Positions 1 through 11,843 of a stretch of DNA of 64,000 bases are shown piece after piece. Within the stretch, counting starts at the first letter, position 1, and each line of letters begins with the position of its first letter. The notes below the pieces were generated by a model, which did not search any database, had not been told where the DNA came from, and was given only the letters and a program-made list of their open reading frames with translations. The position numbers and the translations under genes were made by a program. The stretch is from Schistosoma mansoni (lineage: Eukaryota > Platyhelminthes > Trematoda > Strigeidida > Schistosomatidae): assembly GCF_000237925.1 (NCBI RefSeq), contig NC_031497.1, positions 22,011,249 to 22,075,248 on the forward strand, in the 5' to 3' direction.

Positions 1-874
1 TTTTCTATGGAAGTATGTCATATCGTTTATTTATAGAAAATGATTCATGTGCCTTGTTGGAATAGATAGCGAAATCAATTGAAAATTGTTGACTGACATC
101 TTACTAAAAAAAAATAAACTAACTAGGAATTATAGAATTTAATGCAAATATGCTACTCAGGTTTAGGTAGTATGATATTGATCTGAATGAAATACGTAGA
201 CTTTTAACACCAGCCAATTCACTAGTTTAATATACATGGATAGATCTCAAACTCGAGGCTATTAAATCGCGTATCAAATATAGAGACTAAGTAAATTTTA
301 TGGATGTATGAATTGAGATAATCGTAAAAAGAATGCCACCGTTAACAAGAGCATATTAAGTCTTGGGATTACATTCATAAGATATCCCGATAATTCAGGA
401 TAGTAACACCAAGTGAATGATCGTTATAGTACCCGAATACACATTGCTGAACCTCGGCATTAATAACACGATGTTGCTATTAAATGTCGTCGATCCTTCG
501 GAGAAAACAATGATGAGACACAAAAAGTCGCCTAACATCGTCAGCTCGGAGAGATCGGGTTTACCAATTATAGAGCAGAACCATTGCGAACCCAATCCAT
601 TACATACAAACTGACATCATGATAGTATTAGAGACTGACATAAGTTTCTCTGGCTTTCAATATACATAAATCGATGACATCTGTCACACCACGACTAGCA
701 ATTATACATCTACACTGATATACGATTTCTTTCAACGATTCCTATAAGATCACTACAAGAAGTGCCAGCACAAAGCAATCAGGTAGGCAATACACATTTC
801 TATTCATATTACTTACAACTAATGAAATAACAATGATTACAAATATCCACTTCGGTAAAATATTATTCAATATT

Positions 875-1135
875 TTAAGAAAAGATGGATAGTGACTAGC
901 AGTGGAATCCAGTTTGTCGCGCGTTCCGTCCTATTTGGGACTCGTCAGCTGGATGTACTTGCATCTCAGAGTTGATATTCACTCTGAGACTCGAACCCAG
1001 TACCTTTCGCTTCAAACGCCATAACGTTATCCACTCGGCCACTGAGTCTTGATAGCTACTTTCTTGTGCAATGGGCTAAAGTTTAAATTCAACTTAGTAT
1101 TGTTTGTTTGAATCTTCCCATTGATGTTTAGGACT
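875..1135 (-). repeat. Sm-alpha-like tRNA-derived SINE with decayed hammerhead
   Basis: Read on the minus strand, this has a tRNA-like head with an A box (TGGCCGAGTGG) and a B box (GGTTCGAGTCT), followed by a hammerhead-like block. The CTGACGA core motif is kept. The second core motif reads GGAAC instead of GAAAC, and the cleavage-site U is replaced, so self-cleavage is unlikely. The layout matches the schistosome Sm-alpha SINE, a family known to encode hammerhead ribozymes. It recurs at 4849-5109 because it sits inside the duplicated block. Confidence 0.85.
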
Positions 1136-1245
1136 GCAACTGGTCAGTCTCTAATTGGCATATGTGCATACTGTGCGTATTCAATATTTGTTTAAAAATA
1201 GAAAAATTTTTAAAATACCCATTTCATTTACACAAATAAACATAC

Positions 1246-1492
1246 CGATTAATTAGACTAATTAATATATCTACAATCATATTGTATAAATCTTGTACAA
1301 ATGCATGTAAACAATATTTAGCCGTCCATTTTATACAATTTTGATTATCATTATTATTCTCATTAAGATGATGATGATGATGATTTGTTGTTGGTTTACG
1401 TAGTACTGGATTAAATATAAGTTCATTTAATGTATCCAATGAACAATGTAATAAATAAGCAGCATATTGTGCTGATTGATAATTTGTAAAAT
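1246..1492 (-). CDS. Second, truncated copy of a MYO18 motor exon
   Basis: This is the 3' 247 bases of the exon found complete at 5220-5644, with the same splice donor and the same poly-histidine stretch. The 5' part is replaced by the N-gap. A myosin head would not contain this segment twice, and the copy lies inside a nearly perfect duplicate that ends at a gap, so it is probably a redundant contig end and not a real second exon. It should not be joined into the gene model. Confidence 0.6.
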
Positions 1493-1692
1493 NNNNNNNN
1501 NNNNNNNNNNNNNNNNNNNNNNNNNNNNNNNNNNNNNNNNNNNNNNNNNNNNNNNNNNNNNNNNNNNNNNNNNNNNNNNNNNNNNNNNNNNNNNNNNNNN
1601 NNNNNNNNNNNNNNNNNNNNNNNNNNNNNNNNNNNNNNNNNNNNNNNNNNNNNNNNNNNNNNNNNNNNNNNNNNNNNNNNNNNNNNNNNNNN
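1493..1692. other. Assembly gap 1 (200 N)
   Basis: A run of exactly 200 N, a conventional placeholder length, so the true distance is unknown. The left flank is duplicated elsewhere in the window and the right flank is unique. Confidence 0.99.
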
Positions 1693-2109
1693 CAAATACA
1701 TCACATTTTTCAGATCAACTACGTCTTCTCATTGTTCTATCGAAATTTATAAAAGGGACTAATTGCTTTAAATTCTTGAGTGTAAATTGTTGTCATTTTA
1801 GATGATACGAATTAGATAAAAAAACATTAAGGAGTTCAGGTTGTTACTTATTAATGATTAGCTGCCATGGCACTGCTAATTGTATTCCATCCCTCCTATT
1901 AATATTGTTTGGATTAGCCCATATGTATAAGGCTTCAGCTGTTTGTCTCTCCTTGTAAGAATTAAAAGCTTTAAAAGCTTCAACTCGGCGCTCAAATACT
2001 GTGAAACTATTCGTTCTAATTTAGACGAGAGTTCTTATATGTAATAAATGATAGCTATGAACGTTATCAGTATACAAGTGTGTGGAGGTTTTTAACCATT
2101 AATATCACG

Positions 2110-2278
2110 AACCGATCGAATTTGGACATCCACTGAAAACTGAAGACCACTGGACAGTTGTTTCATCTTCGTACTGGGCTTCTCAGCATTGCACATCCAC
2201 AACCCGGTCACAAGGAATAGGACTCGGAACCTTTGGTTCAACGTACAAGAGCTAAATCTCTAGACTACTAAACCGAGA
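2110..2278 (-). repeat. Decayed SINE, second hammerhead family
   Basis: On the minus strand it keeps the order tRNA-like head, hammerhead-like block, tail with a 'CACTGGAC'-type junction seen in the better copy at 16409-16625. The core motif equivalent to CTGAGGA reads CTGAGAA, so the ribozyme is probably dead. Confidence 0.55.
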
Positions 2279-2454
2279 TTTTGTGGTGTACATGTCTACC
2301 TTCAACAATTTCGCAGTAATTCGTGACCATCTTCGATTACTCTCGCCAGGTAACCGCCTCACATATTTGAATACCACTAGACAATGCTTCTCACTAGAAA
2401 TTCGAGAAATACCTCTCAAAATTAGCCACCAGTGAGGATATTCTAGAGATTAAG

Positions 2455-2592
2455 CGCTCGATTGAGAGACCGAAGGTCTTGGGCTCGACGCCTGGTGGGA
2501 TCGTGAGTGTGCACTACCGAAAAGTGCTATACTGAGATGAAGTAGCTGTTCAGTGCTTCTTCGTTTTTAATGGATTTCCAGCTTAGGTTGGC
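2455..2592 (+). repeat. Decayed SINE, second hammerhead family
   Basis: Plus-strand copy with the shared segments 'GAGAGACCGAAGGTCTTGG' and 'TGGTGGGATCGTGAGTGTGC', followed by a degraded hammerhead block and the tail 'CTTAGGTTGGCTCGTGATATC'-like end. Too diverged for a working ribozyme. Confidence 0.55.
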
Positions 2593-3974
2593 TCGTGATA
2601 TCAATAACTAAAAACTTCGCTCCATTAGCTAACTCTTAGCAGCGATTGTGCAATATTGCGCCAAACGTAATAAATAATATAGACAAAATTTAGGACCAGC
2701 GAGTGACAATACAGTACATACAAATATATTACAGTTGAACTGAATGCAATTTATTAAAGCAAAGTTTAAAAGTTTGCAAGATTTATGCACTTTATCCAAA
2801 TGAATCAGATTATTACTACCAAATTCACTAGGTTACTTTTAGGCAACTGTAATGGATATTGGGATTTGGCAACTGAACGCCTAATTTTTTTAAATGGCAC
2901 TGACAAATCAATAAAAATTGGGATCAGTGAACATTTTTGTAAGATAGAGTTGTCACAATTTGTGTCTTCACTTGATCTGATTTTCCTGAGGTGAAAATAA
3001 ACTTTTGACAAATTGTCATGTTCATCCAATTTATTCTTTATTAAATATTCCTTTCTGTCATACCACGCGTCGAGTCTTATTCACAATTTGAGACTGAGGT
3101 CAAACTTGGACAGTGACTTCAAAACTAAATTCATTTTTTCCAAGATTTTATGAATCAGCTTCCACTGTTTTTCTATGGGTAACTCAATTTCCTCAATTGT
3201 GAGCGTTACATTCGAAATCACCTACCTATTAGCCATTTTAATGGTTTAAAAAAATCAAGAAAGTCCTTTACCAGCTAAAATGTTACAAATACTCTTCATT
3301 TATCATATATAAGATGTATAGACTTTAATGTATTTGTTCCTTATTTTTTCACAGTGTACACGCGAAAGAAAATATACCAGTAATGGTAGTGACTACGTTT
3401 GAAATTTCCAGTAGTTAGCGTCGCAAGGGCTTATAAGACTTTTATAATAATGCGTAAGTATGTACAGTTAACACACGTAGATATTCAGTTCAAACAAATG
3501 TAAAGGAATAATAATTGCAAACTTTACACAGTTGAAAAGTAGGTGGCCTGGGCATTTGAAGAGGTCGCCGAAACCATTATTTTCTAGATTAAATTATTTT
3601 ATTCGCAAAGGACTATATATGAATAAATCCACAGCTAGTTATCACGACAGAACAATTGACTTGATATAAACCATTGGAATAATGCCAGTGACCAAACTAA
3701 CAATTTATTCGGAGAACCGATTTCATCAGTCACAATCCAATCATTATGTATATATATAAAGAGTGAGGGAAATTAGGCCAAGTTTCTTGCAACAGATGAC
3801 AAATAACTTAGCAATGCATACAAAAAGGAATCCTTAGTATAAGATGAACAATTCTTCCCGCTCCTGTAAAACGTGATAATAATGTTTTAAATAATGTAAT
3901 TATGCATAATTTGATTGATCTCCATTATTGTTAACCGCCACAACAACTAACGTTATGACAAATATCAACAATTT

Positions 3975-5466
3975 TTTTCTATGGAAGTATGTCATATCGT
4001 TTATTTATAGAAAATGATTCATGTGCCTTGTTGGAATAGATAGCGAAATCAATTGAAAATTGTTGACTGACATCTTACTAAAAAAAAATAAACTAACTAG
4101 GAATTATAGAATTTAATGCAAATATGCTACTCAGGTTTAGGTAGTATGATATTGATCTGAATGAAATACGTAGACTTTTAACACCAGCCAATTCACTAGT
4201 TTAATATACATGGATAGATCTCAAACTCGAGGCTATTAAATCGCGTATCAAATATAGAGACTAAGTAAATTTTATGGATGTATGAATTGAGATAATCGTA
4301 AAAAGAATGCCACCGTTAACAAGAGCATATTAAGTCTTGGGATTACATTCATAAGATATCCCGATAATTCAGGATAGTAACACCAAGTGAATGATCGTTA
4401 TAGTACCCGAATACACATTGCTGAACCTCGGCATTAATAACACGATGTTGCTATTAAATGTCGTCGATCCTTCGGAGAAAACAATGATGAGACACAAAAA
4501 GTCGCCTAACATCGTCAGCTCGGAGAGATCGGGTTTACCAATTATAGAGCAGAACCATTGCGAACCCAATCCATTACATACAAACTGACATCATGATAGT
4601 ATTAGAGACTGACATAAGTTTCTCTGGCTTTCAATATACATAAATCGATGACATCTGTCACACCACGACTAGCAATTATACATCTACACTGATATACGAT
4701 TTCTTTCAACGATTCCTATAAGATCACTACAAGAAGTGCCAGCACAAAGCAATCAGGTAGGCAATACACATTTCTATTCATATTACTTACAACTAATGAA
4801 ATAACAATGATTACAAATATCCACTTCGGTAAAATATTATTCAATATTTTAAGAAAAGATGGATAGTGGCTAGCAGTGGAATCCAGTTTGTCGCGCGTTC
4901 CGTCCTATTTGGGACTCGTCAGCTGGATGTACTTGCATCTCAGAGTTGATATTCACTCTGAGACTCGAACCCAGTACCTTTCGCTTCAAACGCCATAACG
5001 TTATCCACTCGGCCACTGAGTCTTGATAGCTACTTTCTTGTGCAATGGGCTAAAGTTTAAATTCAACTTAGTATTGTTTGTTTGAATCTTCCCATTGATG
5101 TTTAGGACTGCAACTGGTCAGTCTCTAATTGGCATATGTGCATACTGTGCGTATTCAATATTTGTTTAAAAATAGAAAAATTTTTAAAATACCCATTTCA
5201 TTTACACAAATAAACATACCGATTAATTAGACTAATTAATATATCTACAATCATATTGTATAAATCTTGTACAAATGCATGTAAACAATATTTAGCCGTC
5301 CATTTTATACAATTTTGATTATCATTATTATTCTCATTAAGATGATGATGATGATGATTTGTTGTTGGTTTACGTAGTACTGGATTAAATATAAGTTCAT
5401 TTAATGTATCCAATGAACAATGTAATAAATAAGCAGCATATTGTGCTGATTGATAATTTGTAAAAT
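3975..5466. repeat. Second copy of the 1-1492 block
   Basis: Matches 1-1492 at offset 3974. This copy continues without interruption into the 5' half of the MYO18 exon and its acceptor site, so it is the one to trust for the gene model. Confidence 0.9.
4849..5109 (-). repeat. Sm-alpha-like SINE (duplicate of 875-1135)
   Basis: Same element as at 875-1135, with tRNA-like A and B boxes and a decayed hammerhead on the minus strand. It lies in the intron just 3' of the exon ending at 5220. Confidence 0.85.
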
Positions 5467-5644
5467 ATAATAAATTTTCTTCATTGATTTCATTACAATA
5501 TCCAGCACAACCTAAATGATAAATTACAGCTAATAAACGTGTTATCCCTCCTGTTAACCATTCATTTTTTATATCAAATTGTAATAATTCAGCATCATGA
5601 CATAATTGTTGCCAAAATTTTTTAGCTGATATTTTGTCTTCTGG
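5220..5644 (-). CDS. MYO18: MYO18 exon: motor segment upstream of switch II
   Basis: The exon opens after an AATTTAG acceptor with P-E-D-K-I-S and closes at a GTATGT donor in phase 2, giving 141 codons plus two bases. Key stretches are LLAVIYHLGCAGYCNE, AQYAAYLLHCSLDTLNE and a C-terminal VQDLYNMIVDILISLINR. These align in order with the vertebrate MYO18A motor (LAAIYHLGAAGA, AQKAAYLLGCSLEEL, LYSELFTLLVSLVNR). Between them is a low-complexity insert of five histidines and several asparagines, encoded by a CAT repeat, at a place where MYO18A also carries an insert. The entry phase (0) fits the preceding exon at 10082-10142. A truncated duplicate lies at 1246-1492. The exon with the switch II motif is not seen in the window. 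Confidence 0.85.
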
Positions 5645-5710
5645 CTAAATTTTATTTAAATAAATAAACAAAACAGTATTGTCAGTATGAGGAGTTGTGA
5701 AGATTGTAGT

Positions 5711-5845
5711 ATTTAAACAGTTGAATTCATCGGTTGATCTAAACTAGACCACCACTGAAAATCTGAAAGCACTCGATGGCCGTTTCCTCTTAATATGGGA
5801 CTCCTCAGCAGTGTGCACCCACGATCCCGCATAGGGGACTGCAAC
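5711..5845 (-). repeat. SINE copy, second hammerhead family, weak ribozyme
   Basis: On the minus strand both core motifs survive (CTGAGGA and GAAAC) and the cleavage triplet reads ATC. Stem II and the ends of stem I have mismatches. The tRNA-like head is mostly lost. It may be a marginal ribozyme at best. Confidence 0.6.
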
Positions 5846-6761
5846 GAATAAATTTCTGATATTAATTAATTATATCATTTGAAATTAAAATTATTTTTTA
5901 AAAAAAATATCGACTATTGAAAAATGATCAGAAATCTTAAAAACCACAATAATAAAGGGGAGATGAGGAAAGAATAACACATTAGTTAAAACCTTAGTTG
6001 CATAGTAACACTGTACCTATATTTCCAATGTTCCAATCTTAGACAGATATCACATAATTAAGTAATAATGGTAATAACATATTTGGTTAGTTTAATTAGT
6101 AAACTTTCACATCCAGGTTGTTATAATTTCTCTTTTTACGACCCAACTATTCCTGTTGCTTAGTACTCTTGGACACCTATTCACTCAACAATTCCCCAAA
6201 TCAGAACACGGCTGAACAGGAAAGAAATTATATTTCAAAAAACAAGGGTAGATGGAAGCAAGAAGCACAATAAGAGAAACGTTAGTATATTTATAGTATT
6301 TACATGAGAAGATTCTAGAGTTTTCTCCAAGTATTGAACATTGCTGAGTGAATAAAAATTAGCCAATCAGTGTGCACTAACACAATCGTGCATGAAACAT
6401 GCTTTAAATCAATCTATGTCCCACTAACACAGTTAAACTAATTCATTTTCACTTGAAAATCTTAACTTGAAGCTCTATTGTTTGTTGCAAAGTAAGTCCT
6501 TTAATCAACTATAATCATCCATTAATTAATATATAATTAACCGTTATTTATCAGATTTCAACAAACTAATTACAAATAAAGGGATTCTAAATCTATACAC
6601 AAAAGATAATTACTTAATATGACCTGAAAATTATAACGTCGATCAATAATTCAGTCAACTTATGGTATGAACTGGAAGTTCAGTCCCTAAATAAACAAAT
6701 AGATATAGTTATCAGTAAAGGATTGTGGAAATTGTTAAGTTTAAATTGATATCATGAATCG

Positions 6762-6925
6762 ACTAGCGCGCAGTGCGAGACTGAAGGTCTCGGGTTCAAG
6801 TGCCGCGTGCGGGATCATGGATGAGCACTGATGAAGAGTCCCATGCAGGGGCAAAACAACCGTCCAGTACTTCCAGATTTTCAATGGTGGTCTAGTACTT
6901 ATTCATTCATGATATCAATCCAAAA
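6762..6925 (+). repeat. SINE copy, second hammerhead family
   Basis: Plus-strand copy with B-box-like TCGGGTTCAAGTGCC, then 'GTGCGGGATCATGGATGAGC' and a damaged hammerhead block, ending in the common tail 'TTCATGATATCAAT'. An in-block deletion removes part of the first core motif. Confidence 0.65.
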
Positions 6926-7319
6926 ATAAATATAGACAAAGCTGTTTTTTAATAAATTAATTAAAATTTATTTTATTACAAAACAGGATTTTTATTCAAT
7001 TGCTGCTTAATCATTCAATGAAGAGGAAGTTAACGGCTACAATTCTTTAGTGATCAGTCAAGATAAACAATATTATGGTGAATTTTGGACGGAATTAAAT
7101 CAGCTTATTTAGCCAAAATAATAGATAGCAAGAAAACGCTTATCCCAATATAATGATTATATAAATAGTATGATCATCTCCCAAAACATACTGGCTACAT
7201 CCAGCATTCAACTTCAGTAATTTCAATTTTTTTAAGGTTTATTTTAATGAAAAGATTGGTATAGTTTTGAAATGAGTTTTTTACACAATGATATCAATTA
7301 AAGTCATATTAAAAGCCAT

Positions 7320-7462
7320 GGAAAAGTATTGGACGATTGTTCCAGCCCAGTGTAAAAGTCCCCTGATCAGTGTACATAAATCCACATAAGAGAAATGGTG
7401 GGTCAATGATTAAGGTGTTCATCTCTCAGCTACTGAACCATGGATTCGAACCCAGTTCCATA
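7320..7462 (-). repeat. Decayed SINE, probably second hammerhead family
   Basis: The order 'GGACGATTGTTCCAGCCCAG', then 'CAGTGTACATAAATCCAC', then a B-box-like TTCGAACCC (plus-strand reading) follows the minus-oriented family layout, with heavy divergence. Confidence 0.4.
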
Positions 7463-7506
7463 TATAATCTATTAATAAGTAGATCATTTATAAATTATTG
7501 AGATCA

Positions 7507-7575
7507 TATGATGACTACTACTACTACTACTACTACAACTACGACTACTACTACAACTAATATTACTACTACTAT
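7507..7575. repeat. ACT/CTA trinucleotide microsatellite
   Basis: Interrupted run of CTA/ACT triplets inside the intron. No coding meaning is inferred. Confidence 0.9.
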
Positions 7576-8652
7576 TTGGGAAGGTTCTTAGAGTGATGAT
7601 CGCTTACAAAGTTCATATCAAAAGATGTAAATTGTTGACAGAAATGAAAGTTTATTTTGCTTCTATGCAATAATAAAGTTTTTCTTGGAAACAGAAAAAT
7701 GATTATTCTAGACAGGAATGATAACTAAATTTTTACAGCAAATAAATCCTTGATTGTACAGGCTTTAAGTCAATTAACAATAAATAAATTGGCTCATTAT
7801 AATCTATAAACCGAAAAATGGGAGCCAACTATCAGTTAAGTTTCAAGTTCACTTTAATTAACGAGTGTTATATTCAACTGTTATATGAACACGTACAATA
7901 CATGATTAATTGAATCCTACTATATTCGTTCCCTACAAATCCACATCACAGAGTCCTGCTAACACCCTATTTCTTTCTTAGTTCCTAAATCTGTACTAAT
8001 AAATTAATCGATCAACGAAGACCATTTTTGGATAGTTCTTAGTTAAGATCAGAAAAAAGCATTTTAACAAAGGTATTTTTCTTTTTACTAATCCGAGTGA
8101 GTATTTGGTTAATCAAAGTTTTGAAGGTAGGCAAGCGAAAATCGGACAACGATACACACAACAGTAATAATAACATAATAACATAATAATTATTAACCTG
8201 AAGACGAATGAATGAATGAAATTAATGCTGCCAAAACAAACATACAGATGTCAATCATATAGAAAAGCGAAAGAATAACAATATATGTGCATATTATTCA
8301 AACACAACACATTTCTATGACAGAAAAACTATGTATATGTTGTATATATATACTCACCACACAATGAACACTTATTTGTATGTAAAATATGAATTCTGAT
8401 TTTAGTCATTTAAATGTGAAGTACAGTTCTTAATATTATTACTTACTATCATCTTCATATCTATCATCAAATGGATACGCTGTTAAGTGGTCTTAAACAT
8501 GACATCACTAAACTAAAGACTAAAATGCAATCCTTTAGAAAAAAATTTTGATGAGTCAATAACAATGTCGTAGTAACATACTAATACTTTACAGTATATA
8601 AAGTGATAAGACTTAAACAATACCATGAAGTATGTTATTAGATCAGTCATTT

Positions 8653-8953
8653 TGTGGTGTGGTCTACTTATATCTATATAAGTAGTATATGGTGATGGTC
8701 AGACATAGAATGTATTTTGGTAGAAAATCGATAAGGAAAGAACAGGAATGAAGCGCAATCGGTACGAAAATGCATGAACAATGAAGTCAGAGAAGGCGGA
8801 CTGATATTTGCAGAAGGAACAATAAAGATTGAGACAATTGATTGTAATTTTATAAATTAACTGTTGACTGTATGGTTATCAGAATTTAGTGAGATAGTCT
8901 GTAGTTTGTGCTTAAATACATTCGATTGTCCCACCCCGTGTTCTTGTTCATCA
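8653..8953 (+). repeat. Dispersed ~300-bp repeat, possible solo LTR
   Basis: Similar over its length to 19463-19764 and more distantly to 33850-34115. It opens TGTGGTGT and carries a near-perfect inverted repeat close to its left end (8664-8685, arms CTACTTATAT / ATATAAGTAG). TG...CA-like ends and a size near 300 bp would suit a solitary LTR of a schistosome LTR element. No internal region is present and the family is not named with certainty. Confidence 0.5.
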
Positions 8954-8959
8954 AAATTT

Positions 8960-9185
8960 AATCACTTATGAACAATGTAGAATCTGACATATATGTGAAT
9001 CAATTCAAGTTGCCATCCCACACCATATCAACATAATGCGATGAAATTAACAATACAAATTGCAGAGTGATTGAAGTAGAAACAGTAACAGTAAAAATAG
9101 GAAGGACCATGGTGTAAACAGTAGTATTCAAAAATAAACACTCAATTCATGGAATGCAATGTATAAGATAATGTCAAAACTCAAA
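8960..9185 (-). repeat. LINE 3'-tail remnant (RTE-like)
   Basis: Shares a run of segments with 16190-16407 ('GAACAATGT.GAA', 'CAAGTTGCCA.', 'CATCAGCATAA'-like, 'ATTCATGGAAT') and with the better-preserved tail at 20660-21150. Read on the minus strand, it would be the end of an RTE-type LINE. Confidence 0.5.
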
Positions 9186-10081
9186 ATCTAAGCAAAAGAA
9201 ATGTACAAATGCATCTATGTCGAGCTAGGTAGTTATTGGGCAAAATTAATTTGTTTTAATCACCTTATTCGATGAAAATTTATTATGTTAATAACCGATT
9301 CGCCATTTGCGCCTAGTACTTTGTGTTTAACTTCAGCATTGTTCACTCAGTAATCCAAGTAAACGCGAGCAATGCTTCGAAGGTGTCCATGATCGAATAT
9401 AAGTTACCTACAAATGTCCTTTATTTTAAAAGGTCACATTTCACATCCGTAAGTAGAACAGAACAAACTGCTGATCAATATACTTATAGCTTGTTTGGCA
9501 GATCGACACTCCATTTATGCCATAAGTGACAGAAGTTAGAATAGTCAATAAATCTTTCTGAATCCGTGACAAGATTTCATCACGATATCATCACCGACTG
9601 ATATGCAGTTATAAACCATGTACTGAATAGCAAGGTATTACTGCAACTTTGAAATAATTGATGTTCTAGAAAAACCGAACCCGTCTACACTGAGTACTGC
9701 AGTTAGAGAATTGACATGTATTAATCTTAGGATAAAAAATATTGAAAATGTTAATTCAATTTCCTTGGAAATGATTTATTTTACAAACTGATTGCGAGGA
9801 TGTCGTGATGTAAAATTAGGTCCTCTCTGATTAAATCTTTTGATCGCATTTCATGGTTCAAACTACTAATAACTCAGTGACATTTACTAAATCAAAATAA
9901 TTCATGAACTTCATCTTTTTAAATGATGAAAACCCTACATTCTTAAAATGTTCCCCTCATTTTTTATCACCTTGACTACGCTTGTAGATTAACATTCATT
10001 CTGTAATTGTTTTCAGAATATAAATATATTTAATTACTTAGAGAAAATGTCAATCTAAACAATCAAAATACAATGACTTAC

Positions 10082-10142
10082 ACGATGTAAACGAGTCATA
10101 AACAAGTTTGGCACATCCAGATCAGTTAAAAATAATTCTCGT
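10082..10142 (-). CDS. MYO18: MYO18 exon: short 20-codon motor exon
   Basis: A 61-base exon between a CATTTTAG acceptor and a GTAAGT donor. Its first base completes an arginine codon begun at 11844. The remainder reads RELFLTDLDVPNLFMTRLHR. This aligns with the MYO18A stretch RTELHLNHLAENNVFGI, directly after the conserved FYYLLA block. A longer open frame runs upstream to about 10282, but only the 10142 acceptor gives both the right phase and the homologous start. The exon ends in phase 0, matching the start at 5644. Confidence 0.75.
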
Positions 10143-10689
10143 CTAAAATGAACAATAAGATACAAATCAAATTCTAAAAGATGAAATATTAATCGTTGTT
10201 TATTTTTAAAACAAACTGATAAAAAAGCATGAATGTCAAAGGTCTCAGACAACTGAAAAAAAGGGTTGAATTTAGGTTTCACACAAATAAGATAAACCCG
10301 ACAATACTAACGACAATAGAATAGAACAGAATAAATGACTAGACAATAAGCCATTTGGTTAAAACATAGTGGTCAACTAATGTGAACGTATTATCGTTTA
10401 GATCATAGAAAAGTAGTTTGTGCAAGAGATTATGAATGATAAGAACACGAAAATGAAACCGTTGAAGTTGGTGAATCATTATAAAAATTTGAATAGTAAT
10501 ACTTAGAGATTACCGTTTATAATGCATGCGGTTATTATTCAATAACACAACTAAAGAACATGAGGTAAAAGAAGTGATGAGTAGAATAACAGTATGTATT
10601 CATACAATATGATAACTGTAAACTAAAACGATCAAGAAAGGACTTGAAATTGTGTGGATTTTTCAAACATAGAACAGGTTATCTACGTA

Positions 10690-10742
10690 ATTTATATTAT
10701 ATATATAATATATATATTATATATATATATTATTATATTAAT
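10690..10742. repeat. AT/TA microsatellite
   Basis: Interrupted alternating AT tract in an intron. Confidence 0.9.
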
Positions 10743-11309
10743 TAAGGTTATACAAAATTAGAGAATATTGAACCAGTAAGATAAATATAAAAAACTACTA
10801 GTAGGTAAAAACTGCTTGCTATTTAACAAGGTATTCACTTAAGAACATTGGTTACTAAGGGGAAAATAATTCACTACACTGTGAACGAAATGATATGCTG
10901 CCAGACATTTAACAGTAATTCTGATAAAAAGAAGTCCTTCGTAATTTTTTAATTTACGTTTCTTCACTAACGTTTGCCATTATCGCGAGTGGTTGTCTTC
11001 GATTTTAGCCTAGAACTTTTGTCATGTGTTCCAAGGCCATAGTTGTCGCTACATAGACAGAATTAGTGTATTACAATTTTTATTTCTTGCAACATCAAGA
11101 TTTTCTCGATTTTCTGTCTTCCCTCTTCAGTCGCGTAGGGGATTATTGTCAGTGCTTTGAAGATTAGTCGCTGAGGTCTCTTGAATACATAGATCCCGCT
11201 GCTATTAAGGAACATTTTCCAATCGTTTATAAATTGCAGAAATCGTAAACTACTTCAAAATACAACAATAATTTAGACGATTAATTTCGTTGATAATTTG
11301 GCAATCTCA

Positions 11310-11500
11310 GTATAAGGTTGTGGAGATTGTGAGTTTTCATTCAGATAATGGATGGATCAATATTAAACCACCACCGAAAACCTGGAAGCACCGGATGGGC
11401 GTCTCATCTCAGTACGGGACACCTCAGCAATGGGAATCCACGATCCCGCACGCGGGGCTCCAACCCTTCGGTCTCGCCGAATTTTTCATTACCAGGCTAG
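11310..11500 (-). repeat. SINE copy, second hammerhead family
   Basis: Contains 'ACCACCACCGAAAACCTGGA', 'AGCACCGGATGGGCGTCTCA' and 'AATCCACGATCCCGCACGCG', the layout of the copy at 16409-16625 on the minus strand. The core motif equivalent to CTGAGGA reads CTGAGGT, so cleavage is unlikely. Confidence 0.7.
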
Positions 11501-11843
11501 GCGAATTTGTCAGTCTAGTCCGTAGATCAGATAAGATCATGTCAGTTTACCTTATTTCACAGGGTGATGATATCTAACATTATTCTGATAACATCATTTG
11601 TAGTAGTCATACAAGCAGGTAAGTATGAAGCCTTAGGATAGTTTTCATCACAGACTGATATAATTTAAAGAACAGCTGTTCATCAGCAGAAAAATACTAA
11701 AAAAAATACAGAATGTTGAACCACTCTACTTTATGGTTGGAGCAGAGTCAATCGTTCCACTATCTGTCTTATAACACAGAGACCTATCAACATCTAGTCA
11801 ACAAGTAATTTTGAATATATTATAAAACATTACAAAAACTAAC

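Larger units (their letters stand above)
1..1492. repeat. Direct duplicate of 3975-5466, abutting gap 1
   Basis: The first 1492 bases recur at a constant offset of 3974 (3975-5466). I noticed one substitution, A at 888 versus G at 4862 beside the SINE, and no indels. The copy runs exactly to the edge of the N-gap at 1493. The sequence after the gap does not match the continuation of the other copy. It contains an Sm-alpha-like SINE and the 3' part of a MYO18 exon. A redundant contig end is the simplest reading, and a true segmental duplication is possible. Confidence 0.9.
1693..3974. other. Non-coding, presumably MYO18 intron
   Basis: I see no convincing exon here. The stretch holds two decayed copies of the second SINE family (about 2110-2278 and 2455-2592) and otherwise AT-rich sequence. 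The next motor exon expected downstream of 5220, carrying the switch II region, was looked for on the minus strand and not found. Confidence 0.6.
5645..10081 (-). other. MYO18 intron (4.4 kb)
   Basis: Lies between two phase-0 exon borders. It contains three decayed second-family SINEs, a trinucleotide repeat near 7510, a dispersed repeat with an inverted-repeat core (8653-8953) and a LINE 3'-tail remnant (about 8960-9185). No further exon was recognised. Confidence 0.65.
10143..11843 (-). other. MYO18 intron (1.7 kb)
   Basis: Holds a TA-rich block at 10690-10742 and a second-family SINE at 11310-11500. Nothing else recognised. Confidence 0.65.

Noticed and set aside
2805-3029. Minus-strand 74-codon open frame as a MYO18 exon
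   Set aside because: No resemblance to any myosin segment and no fitting splice phases.
7507-7575. Possible CRISPR-like or protein repeat
   Set aside because: Simple trinucleotide microsatellite in a eukaryotic intron. No CRISPR array exists in the window.
10143-10282. Longer start for the small myosin exon (open frame continues upstream)
   Set aside because: The extra residues have no similarity to MYO18 and the phase would not fit the preceding exon. The acceptor at 10142 fits both.
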